DNA from: Pedosphaera sp.
Lineage (GTDB): Bacteria; Verrucomicrobiota; Verrucomicrobiia; Limisphaerales; Pedosphaeraceae
Assembly: GCA_028293465.1 (NCBI GenBank)
Contig: JAQGOT010000643.1
Location: 1-18,498, forward strand
Direction of reading: 5' to 3'
Length of the DNA: 18,498 bases
The translations under genes and the position numbers were made by a program. This document shows positions 1-6,268 of the stretch, one piece after another (the stretch's first letter is position 1; the number at the start of each line of letters is the position of its first letter). The notes beneath the pieces were generated by a model. The model made no database searches. It saw nothing but the letters and a program-made list of their open reading frames with translations, and had not been told where the DNA came from.

Positions 1-584
1 GCACCGAAAGTTTTGCCCCCAATCCAAAAGTATTTTTCGAGGCTTCTCAAGACCTGTCTGTCACCAGTCGCAACGAAGACAAATTTCCCTCGCTTTGGCA
101 GTGTGAAGTGGAAATGCCCCTCGGTATCGGTTGTTGTGTGCTGAAATGCTCCAACGAATGAGGAAAGAGGCTTTCCAGCGGCTTTCGCGTCCCATTGCTC
201 CTTGAGGGATTCTGCTTCAACGTCCAGAAACATTTTTTTAGTCGCATAGCTGTCCCACTCAGAGAGCAACGTTTCAGCACGCTGTATTTCGGCTTGAGAT
301 GGATTAAGGGAAGTTGTTTGCTCCAGTTCCTTCATCTTTGCCTCAAAGTTGGCAAACTCAGCGTTCAGGCTTTTGCAGGACTCCCGAACAACCTTTTTTA
401 ATGTCGTCTCTTCCAAAACCCAAACATCAATTCCAGGCATGTTGACGACTTCCCTTCCGTTCGTCATTACGTAAACCCTGCCGTCCACGGTTGGCCGTTC
501 AAACATGTGCCATACGACCATGACGACTACAAAGGCGACGAACGTCGCCCCAATTTCCAACAATGCCCTTTTGCCCTTGCCCAT
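1..584 (-). CDS. Membrane-anchored protein with carboxypeptidase-regulatory-like fold (partial, C-terminus off the left edge)
   Basis: An open frame runs leftward from an ATG at 584 to the window edge with no stop, giving about 194 visible residues; the C-terminus is missing. The start follows an AGGGA about ten bases upstream. Residues ~9-26 form one hydrophobic membrane segment (IGATFVAFVVVMVVW) after a short basic N-terminus. It is followed by a strand-rich piece (VDGRVYVMTNG, then MPGIDVWVLEE). A charged, probably coiled-coil helical insertion follows (~55-140). A second strand-rich piece, TDTEGHFHFTLPKRGKF, resembles the Gly-rich core of carboxypeptidase regulatory-like domains. I infer an exported, anchored protein whose beta domain is split by a helical hairpin. 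The function is unknown. It is divergent from the XRE gene, with 79 bp between the two starts. Confidence 0.7.
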   Translation of the reverse strand, partial: MGKGKRALLEIGATFVAFVVVMVVWHMFERPTVDGRVYVMTNGREVVNMPGIDVWVLEETTLKKVVRESCKSLNAEFANFEAKMKELEQTTSLNPSQAEIQRAETLLSEWDSYATKKMFLDVEAESLKEQWDAKAAGKPLSSFVGAFQHTTTDTEGHFHFTLPKRGKFVFVATGDRQVLRSLEKYFWIGGKTFG

Positions 585-612
585 TTTGTGAATTGTCCCT
601 TTCGAGGCACAA

Positions 613-666
613 CACTACTTTTAGTGAGTGGAGCGGTCAATTTAAATCTCTCACGCTTTACGCGTG
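613..666. promoter_or_regulatory. Two short inverted repeats before the XRE gene (possible operator)
   Basis: CACTA-cttt-TAGTG (613-626) and CACGC-tttac-GCGTG (652-666) are perfect five-base inverted repeats in the 79-bp divergent space. The second overlaps the GTG start codon of the XRE gene. XRE regulators commonly bind such dyads to control their own promoter. The arms are short, so chance is possible. Confidence 0.3.
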
Positions 667-930
667 GAAAAGTCAGTTTCAACACGATTCAAAAAGCGGC
701 TGCGGGAGTTGCGCAAAGAGCGCGGCTGGACACAGGAACGAGCGGCAGAAGCCTGCGGCATCGGATACAAACTTTTTCAATTGTATGAACTTGGCATCAA
801 GAACAACCCTGGCCTGCTTAATCTTGAGAAAATTGCTCGCGGTTTTGGGATGGATATTTCCGAACTTTTAGCCCCGACTCTGCCCGTTCGCTCGAAACGT
901 TCAGTTGGCCCAAAAGGTCTTAAACTTTAA
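664..930 (+). CDS. XRE-family helix-turn-helix transcriptional regulator
   Basis: This is an 88-residue protein. A single HTH domain of the Cro/CI (XRE) type spans residues ~8-68. It shows the characteristic sequence RLRELRKERGWTQERAAEA, then a recognition-helix region and the closing LEKIARGFGMDISELL. The tail (71-88) is short and basic. The start is GTG. No better start exists, because an in-frame TAA lies at 643-645 and no ATG falls between. No Shine-Dalgarno is evident, and an inverted repeat overlaps the start. It is probably a DNA-binding regulator of itself and/or the divergent membrane-protein gene. In islands such small XRE proteins often control mobility, toxin or defence genes; that role is inference. 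Confidence 0.8.
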   Translation: MEKSVSTRFKKRLRELRKERGWTQERAAEACGIGYKLFQLYELGIKNNPGLLNLEKIARGFGMDISELLAPTLPVRSKRSVGPKGLKL

Positions 931-1012
931 GAAACTGTTTTAAAGGGGGGGGCTACTTTGCCAGAATGACCAGAGCGCCTTTCCTTCCAAATGCCGTTGT
1001 GCATATCAATTT

Positions 1013-2023
1013 TTAAGACGGCTTCTCACAAAACGATTGTTTCCACTTCCCGTATTCATCCTCTGAAACAGGAACAATGCGAAACACATCGTTAAATTCC
1101 GTTAATCCAGCCGACATAACGGCATTCAGATTCTTAATCACTGGAAATCTGATTTTATCCTTAGCGCGTTCACGCGCTGCCAAAACATCTATGCTCCTAT
1201 CTTTACTTGCTACGGCGGTTAGCGCGGAAGCGCAAATGGCGTCTCGTATATACTCTGCTTCCTGCATCGTAAACAGATTTGTCTTCAGAGTGAGTTTTGC
1301 ATCTGCTGCGCCAATTCGAGGCTTGCCAACGAGCACTTGCGAAGGAGATATGGCAAACACGTAAAGCCCAACACCGTCCGAGTTGAATTGAAAACATGGC
1401 ATGTCGCCTATTGGCATAGTGATAGGGGAGCTATACAACGTCCAGCTACAAAAGTGCCTTAGCACCCTGTAAAGTGCGCCACATTTATATGTAAACTGAA
1501 TGCGGAAGAGCAACTGTTCAGAATTCGCGCCGCTAGGAATAAATTTCTTTCCTTGTGCATAAAGTAATCTGATTGTGACAATATCCTCTTGCTTGATTCC
1601 AAGGTCTTCCAAAACTTTTTGGTTTCCATGTTTTAAGTCTAATTCCAATTGCATTGCAAATTCAAACGGGCACACTGCTTTTACAAATGGGGACATACGC
1701 CAGACGTATGCACAATACCAACACAGATTGTTACTAACTTCGTCGGAAAGCTCTGTTGTCTGATGGTTTCCCGCTTCATCTAAAGCCGTTAAAGTGTCGT
1801 TAAGCGAATTCTCATATTGCTTAAAGGATTCATCCAGCGTGTTATCATGCTTCCCATAGGCCAGCAATTGCGAGTAGCCTAGTCTTGAAAAGATTTGCGC
1901 CGTTGAAACCCGTTTCCATTTATTCCATCTCAAGTCAAAGCGTTCAAGGAAACCCCCAACGGCAAACCTCCTTTGCAAGACTTGGGAAACGTAATGCTGA
2001 TTTGTGTTTGCGTGGTTGTTCAC
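1013..2023 (-). CDS. DUF4238 domain-containing protein
   Basis: This is a 336-residue cytoplasmic protein with no signal peptide or membrane segment. The N-terminus has NQHYVSQVLQRRF (8-20), the hallmark of DUF4238 (usually N-x-H-Y-V-P-x-x-L-x-x-F). Residues 206-233 (GDMPCFQF, then LYVFAISPSQVLVG) fit the family's second conserved block, where a 'sDnP' stretch precedes a 'plsp' strand. The start is GTG, preceded by AGAAAGG nine bases upstream. Only 30 bp separate it from the upstream HEPN gene, so the two are very likely co-transcribed. The biochemical role of DUF4238 is not established to my knowledge. Proteins of this family are frequent in accessory regions, and pairing with a HEPN protein suggests a toxin/immunity or defence context (inference). 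Confidence 0.65.
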   Translation of the reverse strand: MNNHANTNQHYVSQVLQRRFAVGGFLERFDLRWNKWKRVSTAQIFSRLGYSQLLAYGKHDNTLDESFKQYENSLNDTLTALDEAGNHQTTELSDEVSNNLCWYCAYVWRMSPFVKAVCPFEFAMQLELDLKHGNQKVLEDLGIKQEDIVTIRLLYAQGKKFIPSGANSEQLLFRIQFTYKCGALYRVLRHFCSWTLYSSPITMPIGDMPCFQFNSDGVGLYVFAISPSQVLVGKPRIGAADAKLTLKTNLFTMQEAEYIRDAICASALTAVASKDRSIDVLAARERAKDKIRFPVIKNLNAVMSAGLTEFNDVFRIVPVSEDEYGKWKQSFCEKPS

Positions 2024-2053
2024 TTAGGCAAGCCTTTCTTTATAAGCAATTGC

Positions 2054-2758
2054 TTATTTAGTTGTCTTGTGTGGATATGCAAGTGACAGATTCATGTTTA
2101 AACCCATTGATTGCGATGGGGGTATTAATGGCAAAACCGCGTCAATGTATGGCTTCACGAGGCTTGCGAAGTGGTCTGCAATCTTATTACTAAACAAATT
2201 CTGTTTGCCGTATATCAGGTCTTTGCCCTCCAGGTATTTGTGAACCTCGTAATACTGATGTTCCATTTCGTAATCTTCGTCGCCCTCTGGCCCAACGATA
2301 GAGCTTTGATGTATAACGGAACGGGCGTGGGCTATCCCATTGCGGAAATCAATTAAGGTTTGAATACCTTTAATCAAATCCTTATCCGAGATACGCTCGG
2401 ATGGAGGATTGCCAAGTGTTAAGCTGAACAAAGCTGGAAAGTCGTTAAAGGTAGCTCTTGAAATTCTGTTTAGAAAGTCGTGGTCTAATCTGCCCTCAAA
2501 TGTGTCTCTTTCGGAAAACCGATTGGTAGGCACATAAGATTTTAAGCAATCAACTAGGAAACCCTCAAGACACGCGGCAGAAAGCAAAATTATCGTAGCA
2601 TTAACACCCCGATGCAATTCAAAGGACTCCATATCTATTGGCCCGATTGCCTTTCTTTGCTCTCGTAGCCATTTGACTGTCAGGGGATATGTTGTCCAAA
2701 TAGCGTTGTCGGAAAAAGTAGTAATTTTCTTAGGCAAACCTTTTTTCTTCTTGGTCAT
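2054..2758 (-). CDS. HEPN-domain protein (probable ribonuclease or RNA-binding)
   Basis: This is a 234-residue soluble, mainly helical protein. The sequence TLIDFRNGIAHARS contains R139-x4-H144, the R-x4-6-H motif that forms the ribonuclease site of HEPN dimers. An upstream helix with LLSAACLEGFLVD (59-70) matches the first HEPN helices, in which a conserved acidic/hydrophobic 'E.fl.d' precedes the motif. The N-terminus is lysine-rich (MTKKKKG). The gene opens a two-gene leftward unit with the DUF4238 gene 30 bp downstream. It diverges from the NDT/TIR-like gene, with 131 bp between the proposed starts. HEPN proteins act in toxin-antitoxin, abortive infection and CRISPR systems. An RNase toxin is a fair inference, but catalysis is not proven by the motif. 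Confidence 0.65.
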   Translation of the reverse strand: MTKKKKGLPKKITTFSDNAIWTTYPLTVKWLREQRKAIGPIDMESFELHRGVNATIILLSAACLEGFLVDCLKSYVPTNRFSERDTFEGRLDHDFLNRISRATFNDFPALFSLTLGNPPSERISDKDLIKGIQTLIDFRNGIAHARSVIHQSSIVGPEGDEDYEMEHQYYEVHKYLEGKDLIYGKQNLFSNKIADHFASLVKPYIDAVLPLIPPSQSMGLNMNLSLAYPHKTTK

Positions 2759-2854
2759 GCGGGATTGTCAACAGACGGGCCCAGGTGGTCAAGTGTCCAT
2801 GTATCCGAGTTTGGGCGTTTAAGGCTTTCCACAAACCAGACCGTGAAGCGCGGC

Positions 2855-2883
2855 TTGACTCATACTGGTTGGCGCGTCAGTAT
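2855..2883 (+). promoter_or_regulatory. Candidate promoter of the NDT/TIR-like gene
   Basis: TTGACT (2855-2860) lies exactly 17 bases before CAGTAT (2878-2883). The -35 matches the sigma-70 consensus at five of six positions; the -10 matches at only three. Transcription would begin close to the ATG at 2890, so the mRNA would be leaderless or nearly so. That agrees with the absence of a Shine-Dalgarno there. Confidence 0.25.
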
Positions 2884-2889
2884 CGACCA

Positions 2890-3615
2890 ATGGACAAAGA
2901 GCTTTCAAAAAGAATTCTGAATCTCAAAGAAAAAATCGTTTCCCATTTTACCTCAAGCGATTGGACGGAAGTTGGCCTGTTAACTGGCCATGTGGATATT
3001 ATTAATAGCCACTCCCGCTTGTTGCGAAGCCTCAGTTTTGGTGATTCGGATTATTCGGGCAATGTTTTGGACGTTTTAATGATGATTGCAAAACTCAATC
3101 CTTCGGCTTTGTCGGAGTTTGATTCTTATCTTGACCGCAAATATCCAGATGAATCACATTTTATTTCCGCAAAGCCGTCGGTGAAAAAGCTTACGTTTGC
3201 CCCACATGTTTTTAGTATTCCTGAAGTCGTTACTGAAGAGGCGGGGCTCGTAGCAGTGATGATGCCTTTTCACCCTGGCTTTAATCGGGTATACGAGGCT
3301 ATTAAATCCGCGTGCGCTGATGTGTTGTTGCATAGTCAACGGGCAGATGACATTTGGGAGGACAGTGTTATAATCCAAGACATTTTCAATCTGATTTTGC
3401 GAGCTAAAATCGTGATTGTTGATTTTACGGGAAAAAACCCGAACGTCATGTATGAAACTGGAATCGCACACACTTTGGGCAAGCTTGTAATTCCCATTTC
3501 ACAGTCATTGGATGACGTTCCGTTTGACATTAAACATCATCGCGTATTGAAGTATTTGCCAAACCAAGAGGGATGTGATGCTTTGAGGAAAGCACTCGCG
3601 GCGAAGATAGGCTAA
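2890..3615 (+). CDS. Nucleoside 2-deoxyribosyltransferase/TIR-like protein with N-terminal helical domain
   Basis: I place the start at the ATG at 2890 (241 residues). A GTG at 2785 extends the frame, but the extra 35 residues look non-coding. Residues 1-85 form a helical domain with HSRLLRSLSFGDSDY (41-55), a pattern I do not assign to a named family. Residues ~118-240 are a Rossmann-like domain. It has VAVMMPFHPGFNRVYEAI (121-138), then AKIVIVDFTG (172-181), NPNVMYETGIAH (183-194) and VPFDI (210-214). The MPF, vivDft and NpNVmYEtG signatures typify the nucleoside deoxyribosyltransferase-like group related to TIR domains. E189 corresponds to the usual catalytic glutamate. The enzyme may hydrolyse a nucleotide or NAD-like ligand, with the N-terminal domain as sensor or adaptor (inference). 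It diverges from the HEPN-DUF4238 pair. Confidence 0.7.
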   Translation: MDKELSKRILNLKEKIVSHFTSSDWTEVGLLTGHVDIINSHSRLLRSLSFGDSDYSGNVLDVLMMIAKLNPSALSEFDSYLDRKYPDESHFISAKPSVKKLTFAPHVFSIPEVVTEEAGLVAVMMPFHPGFNRVYEAIKSACADVLLHSQRADDIWEDSVIIQDIFNLILRAKIVIVDFTGKNPNVMYETGIAHTLGKLVIPISQSLDDVPFDIKHHRVLKYLPNQEGCDALRKALAAKIG

Positions 3616-3724
3616 ATGAGAGACTAGCGGGAGCACGTGCGCCAGCCCCGAAAGTTTTAGCTTTTTCGTTTTATTTCTGTTTGAACCGTGGCCTCTGGCT
3701 TCTCTCTCTCACCCCATCACGCAA

Positions 3725-3756
3725 TAAAAAAGCTCGTCACCTTGTGGCGACGAGTC
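3725..3756 (-). terminator. Rho-independent terminator of the winged-helix gene
   Basis: Read on the minus strand, GACTCGTCGCC, a short ACAA loop and GGTGACGAGC form a stem of eight paired bases (CTCGTC/GACGAG plus CC/GG) with one A-C mismatch. A run of six T follows at once. It lies about 20 bp past the TAG stop at 3776-3778. The other side of the gap (3616-3720) holds only a weak AT-rich stem (3649-3668, followed by TTTTATTTC), which could serve the rightward NDT-like gene. Confidence 0.75.
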
Positions 3757-3775
3757 TTTGTGAGATTGCGGGGGG

Positions 3776-4117
3776 CTATTTAATCGAGACGTTGCCGTCC
3801 TTATCCTTTTTGACCAAACCCCTTCCTACCATTGAGCGGGTCTGTTGGGATGCCGCACGGGGGCTAATGGCGAACTCTTCTGCAATCTCGTTAACCGTCT
3901 TGCTGCCAGAGCCAACGAAAGCTTTCAGTTTGTCGAAGTCAACTTTTGTTCTGATTCCCTTCGTGCCAAGCTTTTTAACTGACGTAGTGGTTAGCCAGCC
4001 ATAGGCAGTATATTTGCGCGTCAACGCTTCATAGTGAGCCTTAACTTCCTCGTATTCTCTCAAAGCTCGCACTTTCAGGAGTTCTAACGCCTTATCAATC
4101 GGTGTTCCTTTTGCCAT
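3776..4117 (-). CDS. Small winged helix-turn-helix protein
   Basis: This is a 113-residue basic protein. Residues 1-55 are helical and charged. Residues ~60-113 read as a winged HTH: DKLKAFVGSGSKTVNEIAEEF (helices 1-2), AISPRAASQQTRSMVGRGLV (recognition helix and following helix), then a KKDKDGNVSIK wing. This pattern (domain opened gradually by 'tv.eia..f.is..aas....mv.rGlv') is that of MarR/ArsR-like DNA-binding folds. The start is ATG at 4117 with no convincing Shine-Dalgarno. A strong terminator follows the stop directly, so it ends its transcription unit. It may regulate the upstream HEPN-like/membrane gene pair or another island gene; nothing visible fixes the target. Confidence 0.65.
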   Translation of the reverse strand: MAKGTPIDKALELLKVRALREYEEVKAHYEALTRKYTAYGWLTTTSVKKLGTKGIRTKVDFDKLKAFVGSGSKTVNEIAEEFAISPRAASQQTRSMVGRGLVKKDKDGNVSIK

Positions 4118-4198
4118 ATCGTTTGTTTGTTCTTAGGTTTTAGCTGGCCGTCAAAGCAACAGCCTTGAGCATTTAAGCCCAGGTAAGCAGAGCATAAG

Positions 4199-4233
4199 CG
4201 GGGCTATTGTGCAAGTGCTTTTATACAGCCCCG
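4199..4233. repeat. Inverted repeat at the 3' end of the HEPN-like gene
   Basis: CGGGGCT (4199-4205) and AGCCCCG (4227-4233) are a perfect seven-base inverted repeat around a 21-base loop, straddling the TAA stop at 4221-4223. It may be a stable 3' mRNA end or a weak terminator for the leftward unit. No T-run follows, so the terminator reading is doubtful. The surrounding gap (4118-4220) shows nothing else. Confidence 0.3.
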
Positions 4234-4925
4234 AATCCAGCATGCATGCTTGCCGCTAGTTCTGCGATGGGGTTATCATAAAATGAAGTAGGAAATCGGA
4301 GAAAGCTTGAATGCGGCTGCATCCGACGCGTTACGGCTTTGTCCTTGTATTCAAACCTATGCTCGGGCTTACCTTTCGTTAATTCGAGGCGGCAGTGGAC
4401 GTAATTCATGGCGAGCAAACCAGCCAAAGCATTTAGTGCATTGTTTAGATTGGCTTTATTGTAGTGTTGGTCCCTCTCATGTTTCACTTTGTTGTAGGAA
4501 TGCCACCAATCAGGATTTGTGTCATTTGCCCAACTTTCCCAAGGAGTGAATGCGAGACTATAACGAGGTATGTAAACTTTGAGGTTGCTAATTCTGTGCT
4601 TATATTTTTCAGGGTCTATCTTAACGATGCGTGCATTTAGCTCCATTAGACTGTTTGGTTCCGTGTCCTCGCCAGTTTTCATAACTTTGCGATAATCGTC
4701 TATGTTCTTTAGCTTTGCTTTAGGGTCGAGTATTTTGCAAATGCACTTCGCCAACGTATCTACCTCTGAGGCCGCCGATAGTAGCAAATGGGCCAATTCT
4801 ATGGAGTAGGTGTTAAGGTTGTCAGGACAAAACTCAATGTAGCGGGATATGGCTTCCATATCCTTTTCAAGCGCAAGAAAGTAATTCCAGTGAAGTTGAG
4901 TGCTTGCGGAAGGTTTGGTGCTCAT
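4221..4925 (-). CDS. HEPN-like helical protein of unknown function
   Basis: This is a 234-residue soluble, helix-rich protein without a signal peptide or membrane segment. Residues 44-64 (LAHLLLSAASEVDTLAKCICK) and 140-173 (WWHSYNKVKHERDQHY, then NNALNALAGLLAM) follow a two-helix plan. A conserved N-K-V-K-H at 145-149 is followed by R151 and H154. This looks like a HEPN-type or AbiV-like bundle in which NKVKH replaces the canonical R-x4-6-H. I give HEPN-like as a structural guess only. The start lies six bases past the upstream membrane-protein stop, with AAGAAG about nine bases before the ATG. The two are therefore an operon, and tight spacing suggests a shared function. Confidence 0.55.
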   Translation of the reverse strand: MSTKPSASTQLHWNYFLALEKDMEAISRYIEFCPDNLNTYSIELAHLLLSAASEVDTLAKCICKILDPKAKLKNIDDYRKVMKTGEDTEPNSLMELNARIVKIDPEKYKHRISNLKVYIPRYSLAFTPWESWANDTNPDWWHSYNKVKHERDQHYNKANLNNALNALAGLLAMNYVHCRLELTKGKPEHRFEYKDKAVTRRMQPHSSFLRFPTSFYDNPIAELAASMHAGFGAV

Positions 4926-4931
4926 ATTAAA

Positions 4932-5582
4932 TTACTTCTTTGCGTTCGCCGATAAGAAATCGTTTGCGAATATTTCCGCGCTTTTCTCTATTTGCTGCAA
5001 TAGAACTTCTTCAGCCTTAACCTTTCCGACCGTTCCAAATGAACCGCCCTTCTCCCACACCCTAACTGGTGTGATATGGCATTCGCCCTTCCGCCAAATG
5101 TAATTGTCTTCTGTTACGCTTTGCAGAATGGCATAGGAAATTAAGTTATCAGCAAGAATCAAGCCCTGCACATTGAACGCTACTACGTGTTCAGATTGAG
5201 GATTGATTGGCACATTATTACGACGTAATGCCAATTCGTATTTCGCTCTAACTGCGTTTTCGCTTATCACCGTTTTAATAGAATCATCTACGGTAATGTT
5301 AACCTTTACGTCCGTCATATTAAACAGCATTTGCCCTGCGGTGATGAATGTCGCATTTTTCATTTGGTCGTGAATCGCTTTCGCGTATAAATGCTCAGGA
5401 GCGGTGTTTACTGAGAGTTTGACGATTTTCTCAACCGCTTTGGTGCTGGTCAGAGTTTGGGCTTCTGTTTTAAAGACCGTTCGGGGATTGAAAAAATATA
5501 ACCCAGCAAAAAGAACCGCTGCGCAAACACTGATACCAAGAGGCAACCGCGCTTGCCTTGTTGAAACGTTAGAATTGTCCAT
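4932..5582 (-). CDS. Single-span membrane protein with extracytoplasmic domain, unknown function
   Basis: I choose the ATG at 5582 (216 residues). A TTG at 5645 would add 21 residues with no support. A polar N-terminus is followed by one hydrophobic segment at ~13-31 (LPLGISVCAAVLFAGLYFF) and a ~185-residue soluble domain. The tail, IEKSAEIFANDFLSANAKK, together with LALRRNNVPINP and an internal tryptophan-glycine stretch (IWRKGECHITPVRVWEKGG), recalls small periplasmic proteins with a 'lRrngIp...ndfL..N' layout. I cannot name the family. It is first in a leftward operon with the HEPN-like gene (six-base gap), suggesting a membrane partner for that protein. It is divergent from the 163-residue membrane protein. 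Confidence 0.55.
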   Translation of the reverse strand: MDNSNVSTRQARLPLGISVCAAVLFAGLYFFNPRTVFKTEAQTLTSTKAVEKIVKLSVNTAPEHLYAKAIHDQMKNATFITAGQMLFNMTDVKVNITVDDSIKTVISENAVRAKYELALRRNNVPINPQSEHVVAFNVQGLILADNLISYAILQSVTEDNYIWRKGECHITPVRVWEKGGSFGTVGKVKAEEVLLQQIEKSAEIFANDFLSANAKK

Positions 5583-5749
5583 AGTTGTATTTCGGGTTGA
5601 ACCTTTGACGGGAGGATTATTGCCGCTAACGCTGAACGTCGTCAAGGATATGGGTGCCTAAAACGGTGGTCTGCCATGCAGGAAGATTTATAATTCTGCG
5701 CTTAAACTGTAATTGAAACGCGCTAAACTTTAAGCCAACATGCGGCATT

Positions 5750-6241
5750 ATGAGTTTTGACAATATTTGCGGCAATTTGCTTGCGAATCTGATTTGGGTG
5801 CCCCTGGCTTGGGGAGCGTTTCGTCTGCGAGCGCGGTTTAAGGCTGACTCGGAGAAGCGCAAAGAAATGGCTGCCGTTTTGGGGGCATTATTCTCTCACG
5901 CATCCGACCTCCCATTGAGGCAAGATGGCGTTTTGTTGGCTGAACTTGTGATGGCATCAAGTCGTCGCCTGCTCGCAGAGAATCACTTTTTTACATTGGC
6001 GTGCCTTATCTCATTTTTTGGTGTGGTTATTGCAGCCGAGGTTCATCCAAATCGGGGTAATTTGTTGTTTTTGGCATGTGGTTTTTTGCCACTATGCAGT
6101 TGCGCCTATTACACGCTGAGGTCTTCAAATGACATAGAAGCCTATGAAGCAAGCGTGATTTCAGGACTCAATCGGCGAATTCAAGAGAAGACCAAAGGAC
6201 AAGCCCCCGCACAGATACCGCCAGCGAAGCAAGTTGCTTGA
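5750..6241 (+). CDS. Small multi-span membrane protein, unknown function
   Basis: This is a 163-residue protein. It has a hydrophobic N-terminal stretch (~7-24, NLLANLIWVPLAWGAF), a soluble charged segment (27-78), and two clear membrane spans at ~80-98 (FFTLACLISFFGVVIAAEV) and ~103-123. It ends in a basic/proline-rich tail. It ends in TGA at 6239-6241 in the same frame as the following comEC remnant, so only this stop separates the two. A TTGAAA-17-CAACAT arrangement (5713-5741) would start transcription at or just before the ATG; it is a weak match. The gene is AT-richer than the comEC sequence and belongs to the left-hand segment. I recognise no family. Confidence 0.55.
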   Translation: MSFDNICGNLLANLIWVPLAWGAFRLRARFKADSEKRKEMAAVLGALFSHASDLPLRQDGVLLAELVMASSRRLLAENHFFTLACLISFFGVVIAAEVHPNRGNLLFLACGFLPLCSCAYYTLRSSNDIEAYEASVISGLNRRIQEKTKGQAPAQIPPAKQVA

Positions 6242-6268
6242 GCAAAGCCCCTTGATTTTATTGGGAGT

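Noticed and set aside
47..280. Leftward 77-residue frame at the left edge
   Set aside because: It is a shadow of the larger minus-strand gene 1-584, which has a start, a membrane segment and no stops.
945..952. Run of eight G and recurring GGGGCTA near 950, 3771 and 4201
   Set aside because: The 3771 copy is partly a TAG stop read backwards. The rest share only seven bases and no common context.
2785..2889. GTG start at 2785 extending the NDT-like protein by 35 residues
   Set aside because: The added residues (cysteine- and tryptophan-bearing, no family match) look non-coding, and the ATG at 2890 opens a sensible helical domain.
4..3658. Shared 11-mer CCGAAAGTTTT at 4-14 and 3648-3658
   Set aside because: Too short, and the flanks differ. 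It is not a direct repeat of the island ends.
3649..3668. AT-rich stem after the NDT-like gene
   Set aside because: It was considered as a terminator, but the five- to six-base stem is AT-rich and weak, so it is noted only under the 3725-3756 entry.
4118..4220. Integron-like attC site between cassettes
   Set aside because: No RYYYAAC/GTTRRRY pair was found, and the island genes point in both directions, unlike cassette arrays.
6239..6241. Selenocysteine or readthrough TGA linking the membrane protein to comEC
   Set aside because: No Sec-protein family match and no visible stem-loop just after the TGA. An ordinary stop is simpler.
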